This document shows, piece by piece, positions 44,865-54,237 of a DNA stretch of 64,000 bases. The DNA lies in contig CBDDCT010000004.1 of assembly GCA_965226185.1 (NCBI GenBank), positions 1 through 64,000 of the forward strand, written 5' to 3'. How positions within the stretch are numbered: the first letter of the stretch is position 1; every line of letters begins with the position of its first letter. The notes under the pieces are model-generated. The model saw only the letters and a list, made by a program, of their open reading frames with translations. It was not told where the DNA came from and made no database searches. Source of the stretch: CBDCYS01 sp965226185. Lineage in GTDB: Bacteria; Acidobacteriota; Terriglobia; Bryobacterales; UBA6623. Made by a program: the position numbers and the translations under genes.

Positions 44865-47570
44865 CTACTCGTGCCGCAGAGCCACCATCGGGTCGACCTT
44901 GCTGGCGCGGCGCGCCGGCAGATAGGCCGCCATCACGGCCGTTGCCATAATGGCGCAGGCGACGCCGGCAAAAGTGAGCGGGTCGGTGGGTGTCACCCCA
45001 AACAATAGGCTGGACAGGAACCGGGTCACCGCAGCGGATCCGATCAGCCCAATCAACAGGCCCACTCCCACCACGGCAAGGCCGTGCTGCAACACAAGGC
45101 GCAAGACCTCTCGTTGACCGGCGCCGAGCGCCATCCGCAGTCCGATTTCGCCTGTACGCGCGCGGACGATATAACTCAATGTGCTGTACAGGCCGACCAG
45201 AGCGAGGATCAACGCCAGAGCAGACAAGCCGCCCAGCAAGATTAGTGAATAGTATACGTCGTAGGTTGTCTCGCGAAACGCATCCGTCATCGGAAGTGTA
45301 GAGAAGAGGTAGGCTGTTGGATCGGCCTCGCGAATAGCCTGGCGCACTTCCGGCAGTAGGCCTTTAAGGTTCCGATTCGCGCGGAGCAGAAAAGCGCCCC
45401 ATTCGTACCAATGAGCATAGCTTCTGGGCTGTGCTGGTTTGCGTACGCCTTCCTGGCGTATGTTCCCGACAACCCCGATTACTGTGTCGAATCCGTCGCC
45501 CCCCACCCACTTCAGTTGCCTTCCGATAGGGTCTTGATCACCCCAAAGGCGTCTCGCAAGTTCCTGATTCACAACGCGACTCTTGGCGTCCAAGTCGCGA
45601 GATTCGAACGTGCGCCCTCGCAGCAGTGGGATTCGCAGTAGCTCGAAATAACCTACGCCTACAGTAACCCCATGGGCCTGTGCCTCCACGGGTTGCGCGC
45701 CGCTTTGTCCATCGATCGCCGTGATCGTCCCGAGACCATACCTTTGACGAAGCGGTTCCCTCCCAAAAGTAATCGATGTGACCCCAGGTAGCGATGCGAT
45801 ACGAGATCGGATTTCTTCGTTTCTCGCCCTCCTCCATGCCCTCCGGGCGTCGAAGTACTCCTGTCTGGACTCGGTTGCCTCCTGTAGCTCCTGGTTAATC
45901 TTCCACTCGACTCGACGTACATCCAAGAAAGCGACATTCTCGGGGTCGAATCCCAGTTCCCGCCGGTACATTTCGCTGATACTGCGCACCAAGAGCCCCG
46001 AGGCCACAACGAGCACCACGGCGACCGCCACCTCAGCCGTGACGAGTGCATCGTGAGATCGGGTTCCCCAGCGGTTCCCAAAGGCCGTTCTTCCCGCATC
46101 TCGAAGACTGGATTCCAGATGCACCTGTGAGGATCGGATAACGGGAATGAGCACAACCAGAATTCCCGCCAGCAGAGTGATCAGGCCAGCGAATAGCACA
46201 AGCGTCGAGTCGACTTCGATGCCGTCTAACTGGACCAGCCCTTTGAAGATTCCCCAACGGCCCGGCACAACCGAACGGAAGTAGTGAACCAGCCAGGTAG
46301 CCAGCGCAAACCCAAGCAGTCCTCCGCTGATGGAGAGGAGCATACTCTCGGTCAAGAGCTGACGGAGAATTCGTATGCGGGAGGCGCCCAGCGCATAGCG
46401 CATCGACAGCTCCCGCGAACGAGATGTGAACTGCACGAGAAACAAGCTGGCGACATTGGAGCAGGCAATGAACAACACGCACCCAACGGCCGCCAGCAGA
46501 GCGAGCATCGCCGGCTGAAAACTGCCTGCGGAGTCCTCCATCAGGGGCACTAGCTCAACTTTCCAGCCTTCATTGCTCTCCGGAAATTTCTCGGCCAGAC
46601 CGTCGGAGAAAACGTTAGCTCTTGCTTGTGCCTGCTGCAGACTGAGACCGTCCTTCAGCCTAGCCATCACTCTGAACGGCCTGCTGCCTCGGTTCTTGGC
46701 CCTCCAGGTTAGAGGCCTAATCGCCTCCTTCGAGCGATCAAAAAAGCTAAATCCCCGTGGCAAAACTCCTATGATTTCAGCTGGTTCCGGTCCTTTCCGG
46801 CCTTCTACTACCAGCTCTTGGCCGATCACACCAGGGTCCTCGCGGAAACGCCGCCTCCAGTATTCGTAGGTGATGACGAGAACATTGTTGCGCCCCCCCC
46901 TCGGTTCCTCCTCGGGAAGGAAACCACGGCCCAGGAAGGGCTGGATGCCAGTCGTCTCAAAGAATCCAGGCGAGACCCCAAAGCCCCAGATCATCTGAGG
47001 TTCACCAGGGTGGATCTCCGTGAAACTAGAGCCTGCGAAGGCCACCATGGACTCGAAGATGCCCGACTCCTTCCAATCCTCCATCTCCGGTGTTGACATC
47101 GAGAATCCCAGCATTCTTGCCCGCTCAACATCGAAACCCTCTTGGTGGTTGACTGACCAAACCATGACGAGCCGATCCGGATCCTTGTACTGCAAAGGCT
47201 TGAACAGAAGGGCGCTCACGACAGAGAAGACCGCAGTGCCGACCCCGAGTCCTAACGCCAGTGTCATCACGGCGGCCGCCGTCGAACCAGGGTTCTTCCT
47301 AAAAGATCGGAACGCGAAACGCAGATCCTGGCTGAGCTCCTCCAGCCAACGGAAGCCCCAAACCTGGCGACTGTCTTCCTTGACAAGCGATCCGTTGCCG
47401 AATTGACGGCGGGCGACGCGACGGGCTTCATCAGGCGTCATGCCGCCCTCGATGTTGTCGCGAATCTGCATCTGGAGGTGAAAGCGCAGTTCGTCGTCGA
47501 GGTCTTTCTCAAGCTGCTCCTTGCGAAATAAAACTCGCAAGCGACCGAGTGTTACCTTCCACCAACGCAA
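44865..47570 (-). CDS. ADOP-type large ABC permease (MacB/FtsX fold)
   Basis: A 901-residue inner-membrane protein of the Acidobacteria duplicated orphan permease type. The N-terminus has an ADOP-specific soluble segment (RFHLQMQIRDNIEGGMTPDEA and ARRQFGNGSL), then SQDLRFAFRSFRKNPGSTAA and two MacB-periplasmic plus FtsX modules, each with four helices (LLAAVGCVLFIACSNVASLF; LILALVGLYSTLSYIVRART). The final part ADTLPARRASKVDPMVALRHE-like signature (RRASKVDPMVALRHE) marks the C-terminus. No ATPase is adjacent, as usual for the orphan type. It is preceded by a PadR gene, the standard pairing in this group. Function is probably efflux or stress response. Confidence 0.9.
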   Translation of the reverse strand: MRWWKVTLGRLRVLFRKEQLEKDLDDELRFHLQMQIRDNIEGGMTPDEARRVARRQFGNGSLVKEDSRQVWGFRWLEELSQDLRFAFRSFRKNPGSTAAAVMTLALGLGVGTAVFSVVSALLFKPLQYKDPDRLVMVWSVNHQEGFDVERARMLGFSMSTPEMEDWKESGIFESMVAFAGSSFTEIHPGEPQMIWGFGVSPGFFETTGIQPFLGRGFLPEEEPRGGRNNVLVITYEYWRRRFREDPGVIGQELVVEGRKGPEPAEIIGVLPRGFSFFDRSKEAIRPLTWRAKNRGSRPFRVMARLKDGLSLQQAQARANVFSDGLAEKFPESNEGWKVELVPLMEDSAGSFQPAMLALLAAVGCVLFIACSNVASLFLVQFTSRSRELSMRYALGASRIRILRQLLTESMLLSISGGLLGFALATWLVHYFRSVVPGRWGIFKGLVQLDGIEVDSTLVLFAGLITLLAGILVVLIPVIRSSQVHLESSLRDAGRTAFGNRWGTRSHDALVTAEVAVAVVLVVASGLLVRSISEMYRRELGFDPENVAFLDVRRVEWKINQELQEATESRQEYFDARRAWRRARNEEIRSRIASLPGVTSITFGREPLRQRYGLGTITAIDGQSGAQPVEAQAHGVTVGVGYFELLRIPLLRGRTFESRDLDAKSRVVNQELARRLWGDQDPIGRQLKWVGGDGFDTVIGVVGNIRQEGVRKPAQPRSYAHWYEWGAFLLRANRNLKGLLPEVRQAIREADPTAYLFSTLPMTDAFRETTYDVYYSLILLGGLSALALILALVGLYSTLSYIVRARTGEIGLRMALGAGQREVLRLVLQHGLAVVGVGLLIGLIGSAAVTRFLSSLLFGVTPTDPLTFAGVACAIMATAVMAAYLPARRASKVDPMVALRHE

Positions 47571-47582
47571 GACTCTTCTCCT

Positions 47583-47921
47583 CTAGGCATTCTCGGTGAG
47601 CAATACGCGGTTGACCGCGCCTGACAGCCGTGCCCAGTGTGACTGCTCGACAACCAATTGTTTGCGCCCGTCGGGTGTGAGCCGGTAGAACTTAGCGCGC
47701 CGGTTGTTCTCCGAAACACCCCACTCCGCCAAGATGGAACCCTGAAGCTCGAGACGATGGAGAGCAGGATAGAGGGATCCCTGCTCGATTCGGAGAACCT
47801 CCTCCGACACCTGCTGAATTCGAATCAAGATTCCGTAGCCGTGTTCTTGTCCAAGCGAGAGCGCCTTGAGAATCAGCATCTCGAGCGTCCCCTGTAGTAG
47901 ATCGCTTTTGTTCTGCCCCAC
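47583..47921 (-). CDS. PadR-family transcriptional regulator
   Basis: A 112-residue repressor-like protein with the PadR winged helix: LLQGTLEMLILKALSLGQEH, GYGILIRIQQVSE, GSLYPALHRLELQGSILAEW and KFYRLTPDGRKQLV. It is a stand-alone DNA-binding domain with a short dimer helix (WARLSGAVNRVLLTEN). GTG 47921 follows TAGGAG by seven bases. The gene is 12 bp upstream of the permease and likely represses both through CTAG-rich operators in its promoter. Confidence 0.9.
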   Translation of the reverse strand: MGQNKSDLLQGTLEMLILKALSLGQEHGYGILIRIQQVSEEVLRIEQGSLYPALHRLELQGSILAEWGVSENNRRAKFYRLTPDGRKQLVVEQSHWARLSGAVNRVLLTENA

Positions 47922-47927
47922 GAGTGT

Positions 47928-47976
47928 CTCCTAGATGATCTAGACAATACTACCTAGCTCCTCCCTAGATTGTCAA
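47928..47976 (-). promoter_or_regulatory. PadR/ADOP promoter with CTAG operators
   Basis: On the minus strand TTGACA (47971-47976), 18-bp spacer, TAGTAT (47947-47952). The palindrome CTAGATGATCTAG (47931-47943) covers the start region, and further CTAG units lie within the spacer. An inverted pair GACAAT/ATTGTC surrounds the core. Confidence 0.6.
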
Positions 47977-48033
47977 GGAGAATTCCTGGGGGGTTGAGAA
48001 TACCTGTCGGGAAAAAAAATCTTAGTGTTGTAT

Positions 48034-48120
48034 CGCAGGCGACCCAGCAGGAAGAGCTAGGCCCGACGAGAGAGCTAGTCGCCTGCGGCTAAAGCAAGGA
48101 GAGGCCAGAGAGGTCCTTGC
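48034..48120 (-). terminator. Hairpins downstream of the small secreted gene
   Basis: GCAAGGA (48094-48100) pairs with TCCTTGC (48114-48120) and, on the minus strand, is followed by TTTAG. A 10-bp perfect inverted repeat CGCAGGCGAC/GTCGCCTGCG (48034-48043 and 48078-48087) lies beyond. The T run is short, so an intrinsic terminator is only possible. Confidence 0.35.
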
Positions 48121-48158
48121 CGGTTCCAATCAGGAGAATCGGCTCGAACCAAGGAGAG

Positions 48159-48527
48159 TTACTCCGGCCTCGTACCGCTCCACTCGCCGCGGTGCTCTCC
48201 GTCAGCCCAGGTCCCTTTGAGCTGATCGCCATCGAGTTTTCCGCTGAGATGTAATCGGCTGCTATGGCCATTAGACCCGGGTGAAACTGCGTGTCGAAGT
48301 TGCACATCGAACTCGTCACCCTTGACAGTGCCTGAGCCTTCCAGGACGTGCCGGTCGATCTCCAAGCGTGCGGAGAGTCGCGGTTCCGCGGCTTGCAAAG
48401 TCAAACGAGCTTGTCCTACGCCATCGCCGGTTTCGGCGCTGAACAGCCAGATGCCAGTCAGCTCAGCAGCCTGAGCCGTAGTGAGCAGGACAAGACACTG
48501 AAATACCAGGCGTATAAAGCGCTTCAT
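48159..48527 (-). CDS. Small secreted beta-rich protein (122 residues)
   Basis: After a signal peptide (FIRLVFQCLVLLTTAQAA) the protein reads ELTGIWLFSAETGDGVGQAR, LSARLEIDRHVLEGSGTVKG, LSGKLDGDQLKGTWADGEHR. This pattern of strands (GxWxxxxxT..G and LxGKLxGDxxxGTW) is common in small lipocalin-like or avidin-like domains of unknown role. ATG 48527 gives the signal peptide; longer upstream frames overlap the HicA gene. Function unknown. Confidence 0.6.
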   Translation of the reverse strand: MKRFIRLVFQCLVLLTTAQAAELTGIWLFSAETGDGVGQARLTLQAAEPRLSARLEIDRHVLEGSGTVKGDEFDVQLRHAVSPGSNGHSSRLHLSGKLDGDQLKGTWADGEHRGEWSGTRPE

Positions 48528-48615
48528 GAGATCGTTATTTCGTGTACAAGAATGGCTAGCGAACGATCCGCGGCGGATACAGATCCAGTGGCGGCCGGCT
48601 ACTCTGGCCGGCCTA

Positions 48616-48831
48616 CTATTTCTCGGACAAGCCCGCCGACTTGAGCAAATGCTTGAGGAGTCCCGTCTTGAGCTGCCGGTTACCGTGAACCGGCACCGAT
48701 ATTCTAACGGTGGTTGCGGGCTTTCCATAAATATTGTGGCTGCCGCGGACCCGAAGTAAATGCCATCCGTTCTTTTCGAGAAGCCTCGCCAGTTCTTTGC
48801 CGGACACGGCCGCCTCAGACAGCGATTTCAA
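48616..48831 (-). CDS. hicA: HicA-type toxin, locus 2
   Basis: A protein of 64-71 residues with SGKELARLLEKNGWHLLRVR, GSHNIYGKP (catalytic His) and ISVPVHGNRQLKTGLLKHLL, typical of HicA mRNA interferases. The start is uncertain: TTG 48831 (MKSLSEAAVSG) overlaps hicB by 17 bp, or GTG 48807 (MSGKELARL). Transcribed after its antitoxin. Confidence 0.85.
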   Translation of the reverse strand: MKSLSEAAVSGKELARLLEKNGWHLLRVRGSHNIYGKPATTVRISVPVHGNRQLKTGLLKHLLKSAGLSEK

Positions 48832-49018
48832 CGACCCGGTCCTTAGCCATTTTCTTAGGTGGTTCGACCTCCACCGACAGACAACCTTCGATCGCCTCAC
48901 GAAGGTTTTGCATCAGCTCGTCCAGCGTCTCAGCTTGCGTGGCACAACCGGGAATAGCGGGTACTTCAGCCCAGTAGCCCCCTTCCTCGGCTTCGTGCAC
49001 GATCGCGCGGATCTTCAT
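48815..49018 (-). CDS. hicB: HicB-type antitoxin, locus 2
   Basis: A 67-residue short HicB: IRAIVHEAEEGGYWAEVPAI, PGCATQAETLDELMQNLREA and IEGCLSVEVEPPKK. The GYWAEVPAIPGC strand-turn is a family hallmark. It lacks a DNA-binding extension. It comes first, overlapping the toxin. Confidence 0.87.
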   Translation of the reverse strand: MKIRAIVHEAEEGGYWAEVPAIPGCATQAETLDELMQNLREAIEGCLSVEVEPPKKMAKDRVVEIAV

Positions 49019-49110
49019 CAGCCAGCCTCTTACGGATTAGTATAGCGTTGAGCAAAACAACGACGGCAAAGACCCGTCCCTTGCGGTCGGGCCCGATTGG
49101 GTGCTCACTT

Positions 49111-49140
49111 GTGACCCACTCACTTGCGTTCGGGGCTCTG
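49111..49140 (-). repeat. Dispersed short repeat R1, copy b
   Basis: The minus strand reads CAGAGCCCCGAACGCAAGTG then AGTGGGTCAC. It lies between the sulfatase 3' end and hicB of locus 2. Confidence 0.85.
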
Positions 49141-49163
49141 AATCTTCGTTCTGGGCTCCGAAG

Positions 49164-50630
49164 CTACCGTGGGCGGCGGTCTTTTTCCGGGTCGTAGTTC
49201 GGGTTTTCGGTTGGCATTTGCGCCCCGACCTTCTCTCTCCAGGCGGCGAGATTGGCTTTGAGTTCCGCAACCTTCTCCGGCATCTCGGCGGCGAGGTCGT
49301 TGGCTTCACCAATGTCCTCTTTGAGGTTGTACAACTCGGCATGACCGTCCTCGAAAAACTCGACCAGGCGCCAGTCGCCCGCCCGGATCGCCGAGTGCGG
49401 CGTGGAGCCCTGCGAGTGGTAATGCGGGTAGTGCCAGTAGATGGCCTCGCGGTTGAGTGACGCATTCGGGTCGCGCAACACGGGGACGAGATTCAAGCCG
49501 TCCACTTCGGCGTTATGAGACGCGTCGCCTTCGACACCGGCGATGTCGAGGATCGTCGGGTAATAGTCCACCGTGATCACCGGTTCTTCACTCACCGAGC
49601 CCGCCGGAGTGACTCCAGGCCAGTAGACGACAGCCGGAGTGCGCACGCCCCCTTCGTAGGCCGATCCCTTCCCCTCGCGCAGCGGCCTGTTTTCGGTCGG
49701 GCGGCCGGAGCCGTCACGGTCCAGCCCGCCGTTGTCTCCGGTGAAGATGATCACCGTGTTGCCGGTTATCCCCATCTCCTCGAGCTTGGCGCGGACCAAG
49801 CCGATGCCGCGGTCGACGCTCGTCACCATCGAGGCATAGACTGGATCCGCGTGGAGCATGCCTTCCTTGACCAATGGCTTGTAGTGCTCAATGTCGGCTT
49901 CGGTGGCCTGGATCGGTGTATGCACCGAGTAGAAGGGAAAGTAGAGCAGGAAGGGTTCATCCCCAAAACCTTCGATGAGCTTGACCGCTTCCTCGGAAAG
50001 CCGGTCGGTGAGATAGTCGCCTTCCTCGCCGCCCGGCGGCAGAGGACCGACCCCGCGGCTGGTCTGCGTTGGATGCGTGTAGGGATGGAAGTAGCTTCCC
50101 GGCGCTCCCCATTCATTGCCCCCAATGTTGACCTCAAAACCGTGCTTCTCGGGGACGTAGTCGTTCATGTCGGGATCACCGTTCGGCATCAGGTGCCACT
50201 TGCCGACCGAAGCCGTGCGGTAACCCGCCGCGCCCAGTGCTTCGGCGATCGTGGTGTGGCTTGCTTCGATCTTCATCGTCCAGTCGGGAACATTGAGCTT
50301 GGCGTAAGGACGCTGGTGTCCGCGAATCCAGTCGGTAACATGTGTCCGGCCGGGATATTTGCCGGTCATCATCGCGGCGCGCGTCGGGGAGCAAACCGTG
50401 CAGGCGGCGTAGCCCGTGGTGAAGCGCATGCCGTCGGCGGCCAGGCGGTCGATATTGGGTGTTTCATACAGATCGCTTCCGAAAACACGGCCGTCGCTCC
50501 AGCCGAGATCGTCGACGAGAAAGATGATGAAGTTGGGTTTCTTGGGAGCTTGCGAAACTTCTTGAGGCGCTCCGCAGCCGATCAGAGTCAGAAGAAGCGT
50601 GATGATGAGAAGGCGTTGCATGCGCCACAT
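49164..50630 (-). CDS. Sulfatase lipoprotein (formylglycine-dependent)
   Basis: A 488-residue type I sulfatase that hydrolyses sulfate esters, presumably of sulfated polysaccharides, at the cell envelope. A lipobox (LLLTLIGC, C19) predicts lipidation. The active-site motif is C80-S-P-T-R in AACTVCSPTRAAMMTGKYPG, to be converted to formylglycine. Metal ligands lie in FIIFLVDDLGW and FTGDNGG. SVGKWHL and YWHYPHYHSQG are also typical. No maturase (FGE) gene is in the window. A TATAAT (minus strand) overlaps the first ATG, so ATG 50621 (MQRLLII) may start a leaderless message. Confidence 0.92.
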   Translation of the reverse strand: MWRMQRLLIITLLLTLIGCGAPQEVSQAPKKPNFIIFLVDDLGWSDGRVFGSDLYETPNIDRLAADGMRFTTGYAACTVCSPTRAAMMTGKYPGRTHVTDWIRGHQRPYAKLNVPDWTMKIEASHTTIAEALGAAGYRTASVGKWHLMPNGDPDMNDYVPEKHGFEVNIGGNEWGAPGSYFHPYTHPTQTSRGVGPLPPGGEEGDYLTDRLSEEAVKLIEGFGDEPFLLYFPFYSVHTPIQATEADIEHYKPLVKEGMLHADPVYASMVTSVDRGIGLVRAKLEEMGITGNTVIIFTGDNGGLDRDGSGRPTENRPLREGKGSAYEGGVRTPAVVYWPGVTPAGSVSEEPVITVDYYPTILDIAGVEGDASHNAEVDGLNLVPVLRDPNASLNREAIYWHYPHYHSQGSTPHSAIRAGDWRLVEFFEDGHAELYNLKEDIGEANDLAAEMPEKVAELKANLAAWREKVGAQMPTENPNYDPEKDRRPR

Positions 50631-50681
50631 TATAGGCCGTCACCGGAAAGAAAGAAACGGAGATGGGGAAGACACATGCAA

Positions 50682-51217
50682 CCTGAATTATGCACTGCGG
50701 CGTGGACCTGAGGAGGGCTGAGCCGCAAGGGACCATTGGGAACCCCCGAAAACATGGGGTAAAAAGGTAGGCTGGCAAAGATCCCAGCTTCGCCAGCCAA
50801 CCCCAAGGAGGTCACCCACATGGTTACCAGACGAAAACAGCATAGCTCCCAAAGGCCCGTCCAACAAGGCCCAGCCGTGACGGCCTCGCAGCCCAATAAA
50901 ATCGGGGCTTCGACGCCTTACCACTTCCGCGGCAGGAAGCCGACTCCCTACGGCGGCTTGCTGCCGGTGGTCGGGAGGGCGCTGATCTGAGAGCCTGGCT
51001 ATGCGCTATGCATAAAATTTTATGCACTAGCCGTAACGCACTGGAAACACGTCACTTCCGAGCGAGGTTTTGACGACGCGGATTCTGGGCGGGAAGGGAA
51101 ACCGGACACGGAGAAGCCAAAAGGCCAGTTGCCGAGCTACCACTACCACCTCACGACGACCGCCAACCCGCTACGAACGCAGCCACACTCGCAAAGTGAA
51201 TCTGTGCATAATTCAGG
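50682..51217 (+). mobile_element. Non-autonomous deletion derivative of the 1.8-kb IS1380-type element (536 bp)
   Basis: Both ends equal those of the full element (CCTGAATTATGCAC and complement), and the target duplication is TGCAA (50677-50681 and 51218-51222). The left 300 bp keep the transposase start; the middle 1.2 kb or so is missing and the remaining end resumes near the transposase C-terminus. A 56-codon residual frame (50820-50990, MVTRRKQHSSQRP to LLPVVGRALI) joins the first 49 codons to the last few. A perfect palindrome TGCATAAAATTTTATGCA is at 51009-51026. It lies between the divergent sulfatase and PD40 genes. Confidence 0.92.
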
Positions 51218-51334
51218 TGCAAGGGTTCATCTCCGAAAAGATACCGGCAAGGGCGGACCTGCCCCGAATGTCCGGTTTTGCCGGTAGCCAGCAGGCCGCG
51301 ATTGGGCTAATCTTGCGTTTGAGGCATTTCGACC

Positions 51335-53434
51335 ATGAAACGCAAAGCATCCCAATTCAATCCAGAAACGCCACTGCAGGGCTGGAAGGAGATTTCCTCA
51401 TACCTCGAGCGGGACGAACGGACCGCTCGCCGTTGGGAGTTGCAGGAAAGGCTCCCCATTCGCCGTCACCGCGAGGGCCAAAGAGGCAGCGTCTATGCCT
51501 ACCCCAGTGAGATCGAGGCTTGGCGGGCTTCGCGTTCTCCAAAGGCGGACTTCCGAGCCGGCGACTCTCCGGCCACGAAGTCGGTCTGGCCGGCCCGGCT
51601 AGTTCCGGTTCTCGCGGGGGCGGCGGTTCTCGCGCTGGCAGGTCTGGCGATTCGCGTCAGCCCGGTGATGAATCCGCCCTTTCCGGTTGCTCAGGCGGCT
51701 GACGGCACGGGCGGCCTGGTCACGGAGCAGCTTTGGGCTGGAGGTGGTGTTAACGTGCAAGGATCTGTCTCGCAAGACGGCCGGCTTCTCTCTTTTACCG
51801 ACTGGCGGAACGGCGGCCATCTGGCGGTTCGAGACCTCGAAAAAGGCCTATCCAGGCGGCTCGCGAGTACTGGCGCCGACACCTTCTCAACGAGTTAGCG
51901 AATCTCCCCCGACGGGAAACTGGTCGCTTATGGCTGGTACGACTTCGCCCGGAATTCGGCGGATCTGAGGGTCCTGCCGGTCGACGGCTCCGAGCAGGAG
52001 CCTCGTATTGTTTGGGCCCCTGAAGATGGTGATGTTTCTCCCATGGCATGGTTTCCCGACGGCGAGCGCATCGCCGCGGTGGTGGCTCGTCCGGATGGCT
52101 CCAGCCAGATCGTGACTGTTGCAATTGCAAGCGGCGCGGTTTCGCAGATCCGCTCCACGGGCTGGAATTCAACTTCCGCGATCAGCATGTCACCCGATGG
52201 ACGCTATCTTGCCTACGAACGCACGCCGTCGCGCGAGAACCCCAAGCAGGACATCTTCCTGGTGTCCGTTGACGGCAGGTCGGAAATGGCGATTGTGGAG
52301 CACCCTGCCCACGACAGTCTCGTGGGATGGAGCCCGGAAGGCGAGCACATTCTCTTCACCAGCGACCGCAGCGGCCAATCCGCCCTGTGGGCTCTGCGAA
52401 TCCATGAAGGAGCCGCGGCGGATGATCCGTTCCTTGTCAAGTCCAACTTGGAGTTTGAGGCGCCGCTCGGGATTACTCCTGACGGGTCCGTGTATTATGG
52501 GGTGCGATCGCCGCGGAGAAATGTGGAAATCGCTGAAGTAGACCTTCAGACAGGCAAGCTCTCGGGCGAGCCCAGCCGCCCCATCAGCCGGTTCGTGGGC
52601 GCTAATTCGGGCGCCGCTTTTTCACGGGATGGCGCCAAGCTGGCCTACGTTTCGACCCGCCATGGCCCGCGCAGTAAGGTGATCGTTATTCGCTCGCTCG
52701 CAACCGGAGCCGAGAAGGACTTGCCGAGCCGAACGGGGTTCATCGGCAGCCTCAATTGGTCGTCTGACAGCAAGCACTTGGCGACGGTCAGCTATGACGA
52801 TAGGGGGGGCGCGGGCCTCTACCGCATCGATGCCGCCAACGGCGAGACCGAGCTGCTCGTCCGCGGTGACAGAGAAGACCTGATGATGAACTATCCGGCA
52901 TGGGCACCGGACGGGAAGCGCATCTACTACCGCACGTATGGAGACGAGAACAGGAAGCTCTATTCGTACAGTCTGGCCGACGGTTCGGTGGACGCCGTTG
53001 CAGGCGACTTCGGAGGCGATCGCTTCAGCCTCTCTCCCGACGGACGCTGGATCGCATCCGTCAACTCAGGAGAGGACGGCGTAACCGGAGACATTCGGCT
53101 GCTGCCCGTTGAAGGCGGCCCCGCTCGAGTCATCTGGAGCACGGAGCCGCCCGACGCGTTGGGTCGCTTCGTCGCTTGGACGCCGGATGGCGAGGCGCTG
53201 ATCGTCTGGAAGCGGGTAATCCCAGACACCAAGAACAGGATGGCGACACTCTGGATCGTGCCGCTCGACGGCTCAGACCCCATCGAGTCGGAGTTGCGCA
53301 CGGACTATCCCTACTTCTTCCCGCTCAGCATCCACCCCGACGGGCGCCGTGTCGCCTACTCAACGGGCAAGACTATCAGGGAGATCTGGGTGCTCCGCAA
53401 CCTTTCGTTCGAGCGGCGCGAGACCTCGGAATGA
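51335..53434 (+). pseudogene. HTH-TM-PD40 (WD40-like) sensor regulator with in-frame TAG
   Basis: The N-terminal 70 residues form a DNA-binding domain (GWKEISSYLERDERTARRWE and GSVYAYPSEIEAWR). A membrane helix follows (LVPVLAGAAVLALAGLAI), and the rest is a TolB-like PD40 propeller with SPDG repeats (MSPDGRYLAYERTPSREN, GWSPEGEHILFTSDRSG, WAPDGKRIYYRTYGDE). A single TAG at 51896-51898 interrupts blade one between GADTFSTS and RISPDGKLVAYGWYDF; the frame before and after is the same, so no indel is involved. Without the stop the protein would be 699 residues, normal for this type. A real stop leaves a 187-residue HTH-TM fragment. Read error or a point nonsense mutation are the options. Confidence 0.82.
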
Positions 53435-53798
53435 GCAGACGCAGGCGAGCACGAATTATTCTCCGCAAGTGTTTGGTCATAGCGGCTGAGGTCGTCGTGT
53501 TGCTTTTCATTTCCGCGGTGTTCGGTGTTCCGGGAGATCAAGAAGGGCCAACTCAGGCGAGAGAGGCTGGTTCCTTGACGAACGCAAGATACTCCACCTT
53601 GGGCCATTCCGGCATGTATCCAGCACTCAAAAAAAGATTTGTCCAGAAACGGCCCAAGCGCTTCACAGGGGACGCCGCCTGCGATTCCGGCAAGCTGGAT
53701 GCGGAGTTGAAAGAGGATGCGACAGCCCCTCCCCCCGCGCGGCATGTTGATACCCTATACAGGCGATGCACGCTTTCGGGGCAGCAAAGCCATTTCGC
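53435..53798. other. Intergenic region without a convincing gene
   Basis: A frame starting ATG 53431 (MSRRRRARIILRKCLVIAAE) overlaps the PD40 stop but quickly loses coding character. On the minus strand LGRFWTNLFLSAGYMPEWPK then VEYLAFVKEPASLA and a stop near 53553 looks like the tail of a real protein, without a matching upstream part. It may be a gene remnant. Confidence 0.3.
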
Positions 53799-54237
53799 AT
53801 GCGGCAAGCGCGGCAAGCAAAACCCTCGGTTGATCGCCCGCCGGCCATTCCCGCGCTGATCGTCCTGTTGCTCGCCGCCTTCCTCACGGCCTGCCAATCC
53901 CCCTCGCCCCCCTACTCTCCCGAACAAGCGCTCGACACCTTCCAGATCGAGCAGGGCTTCCGCATCGAGCTCTTCGCCGCCGAGCCCGACATTCGTGACC
54001 CTGTTGCCATGGAGTTCGACGAGTTCGGGCACATTTACGTCCTCGAAAACCCCGGCTACCCCCTTGACACCGAAACCGACGGCGGCAAGGTAAAGCTGCT
54101 GGCCGACACGGATTCCGACGGCCTGCCCGACTCCGCCACCGTTTTCGCCGCCGGACTCACGATGCCTACCGGCATCATGCGATGGAAGCAGGGAGTCATC
54201 GTCACCGACCCGCCCAGCGTCCTCTACTTTGAAGACC
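53799..54237 (+). pseudogene. PVC-type dehydrogenase lipoprotein, N-terminal fragment
   Basis: The fragment has a lipoprotein signal (ALIVLLLAAFLTAC) and then FQIEQGFRIELFAAEPDIRD, PVAMEFDEFGHIYVLENPGY and FAAGLTMPTGIMRWKQGVIV, the start of the beta-propeller of PVC-type heme-binding (membrane-bound dehydrogenase) proteins. The family is normally 700-1,100 residues with a CxxCH cytochrome domain at the end; here similarity stops at VLYFED (about 54237), where the convergent PQQ gene begins. The frame continues to 54314 without homology. The 3' part is lost by deletion or rearrangement. Confidence 0.75.

Noticed and set aside
51896..51898. TAG as pyrrolysine or reassigned codon
   Set aside because: Other genes in the window end in TAG normally (for example pcm), and no pyl gene is seen.
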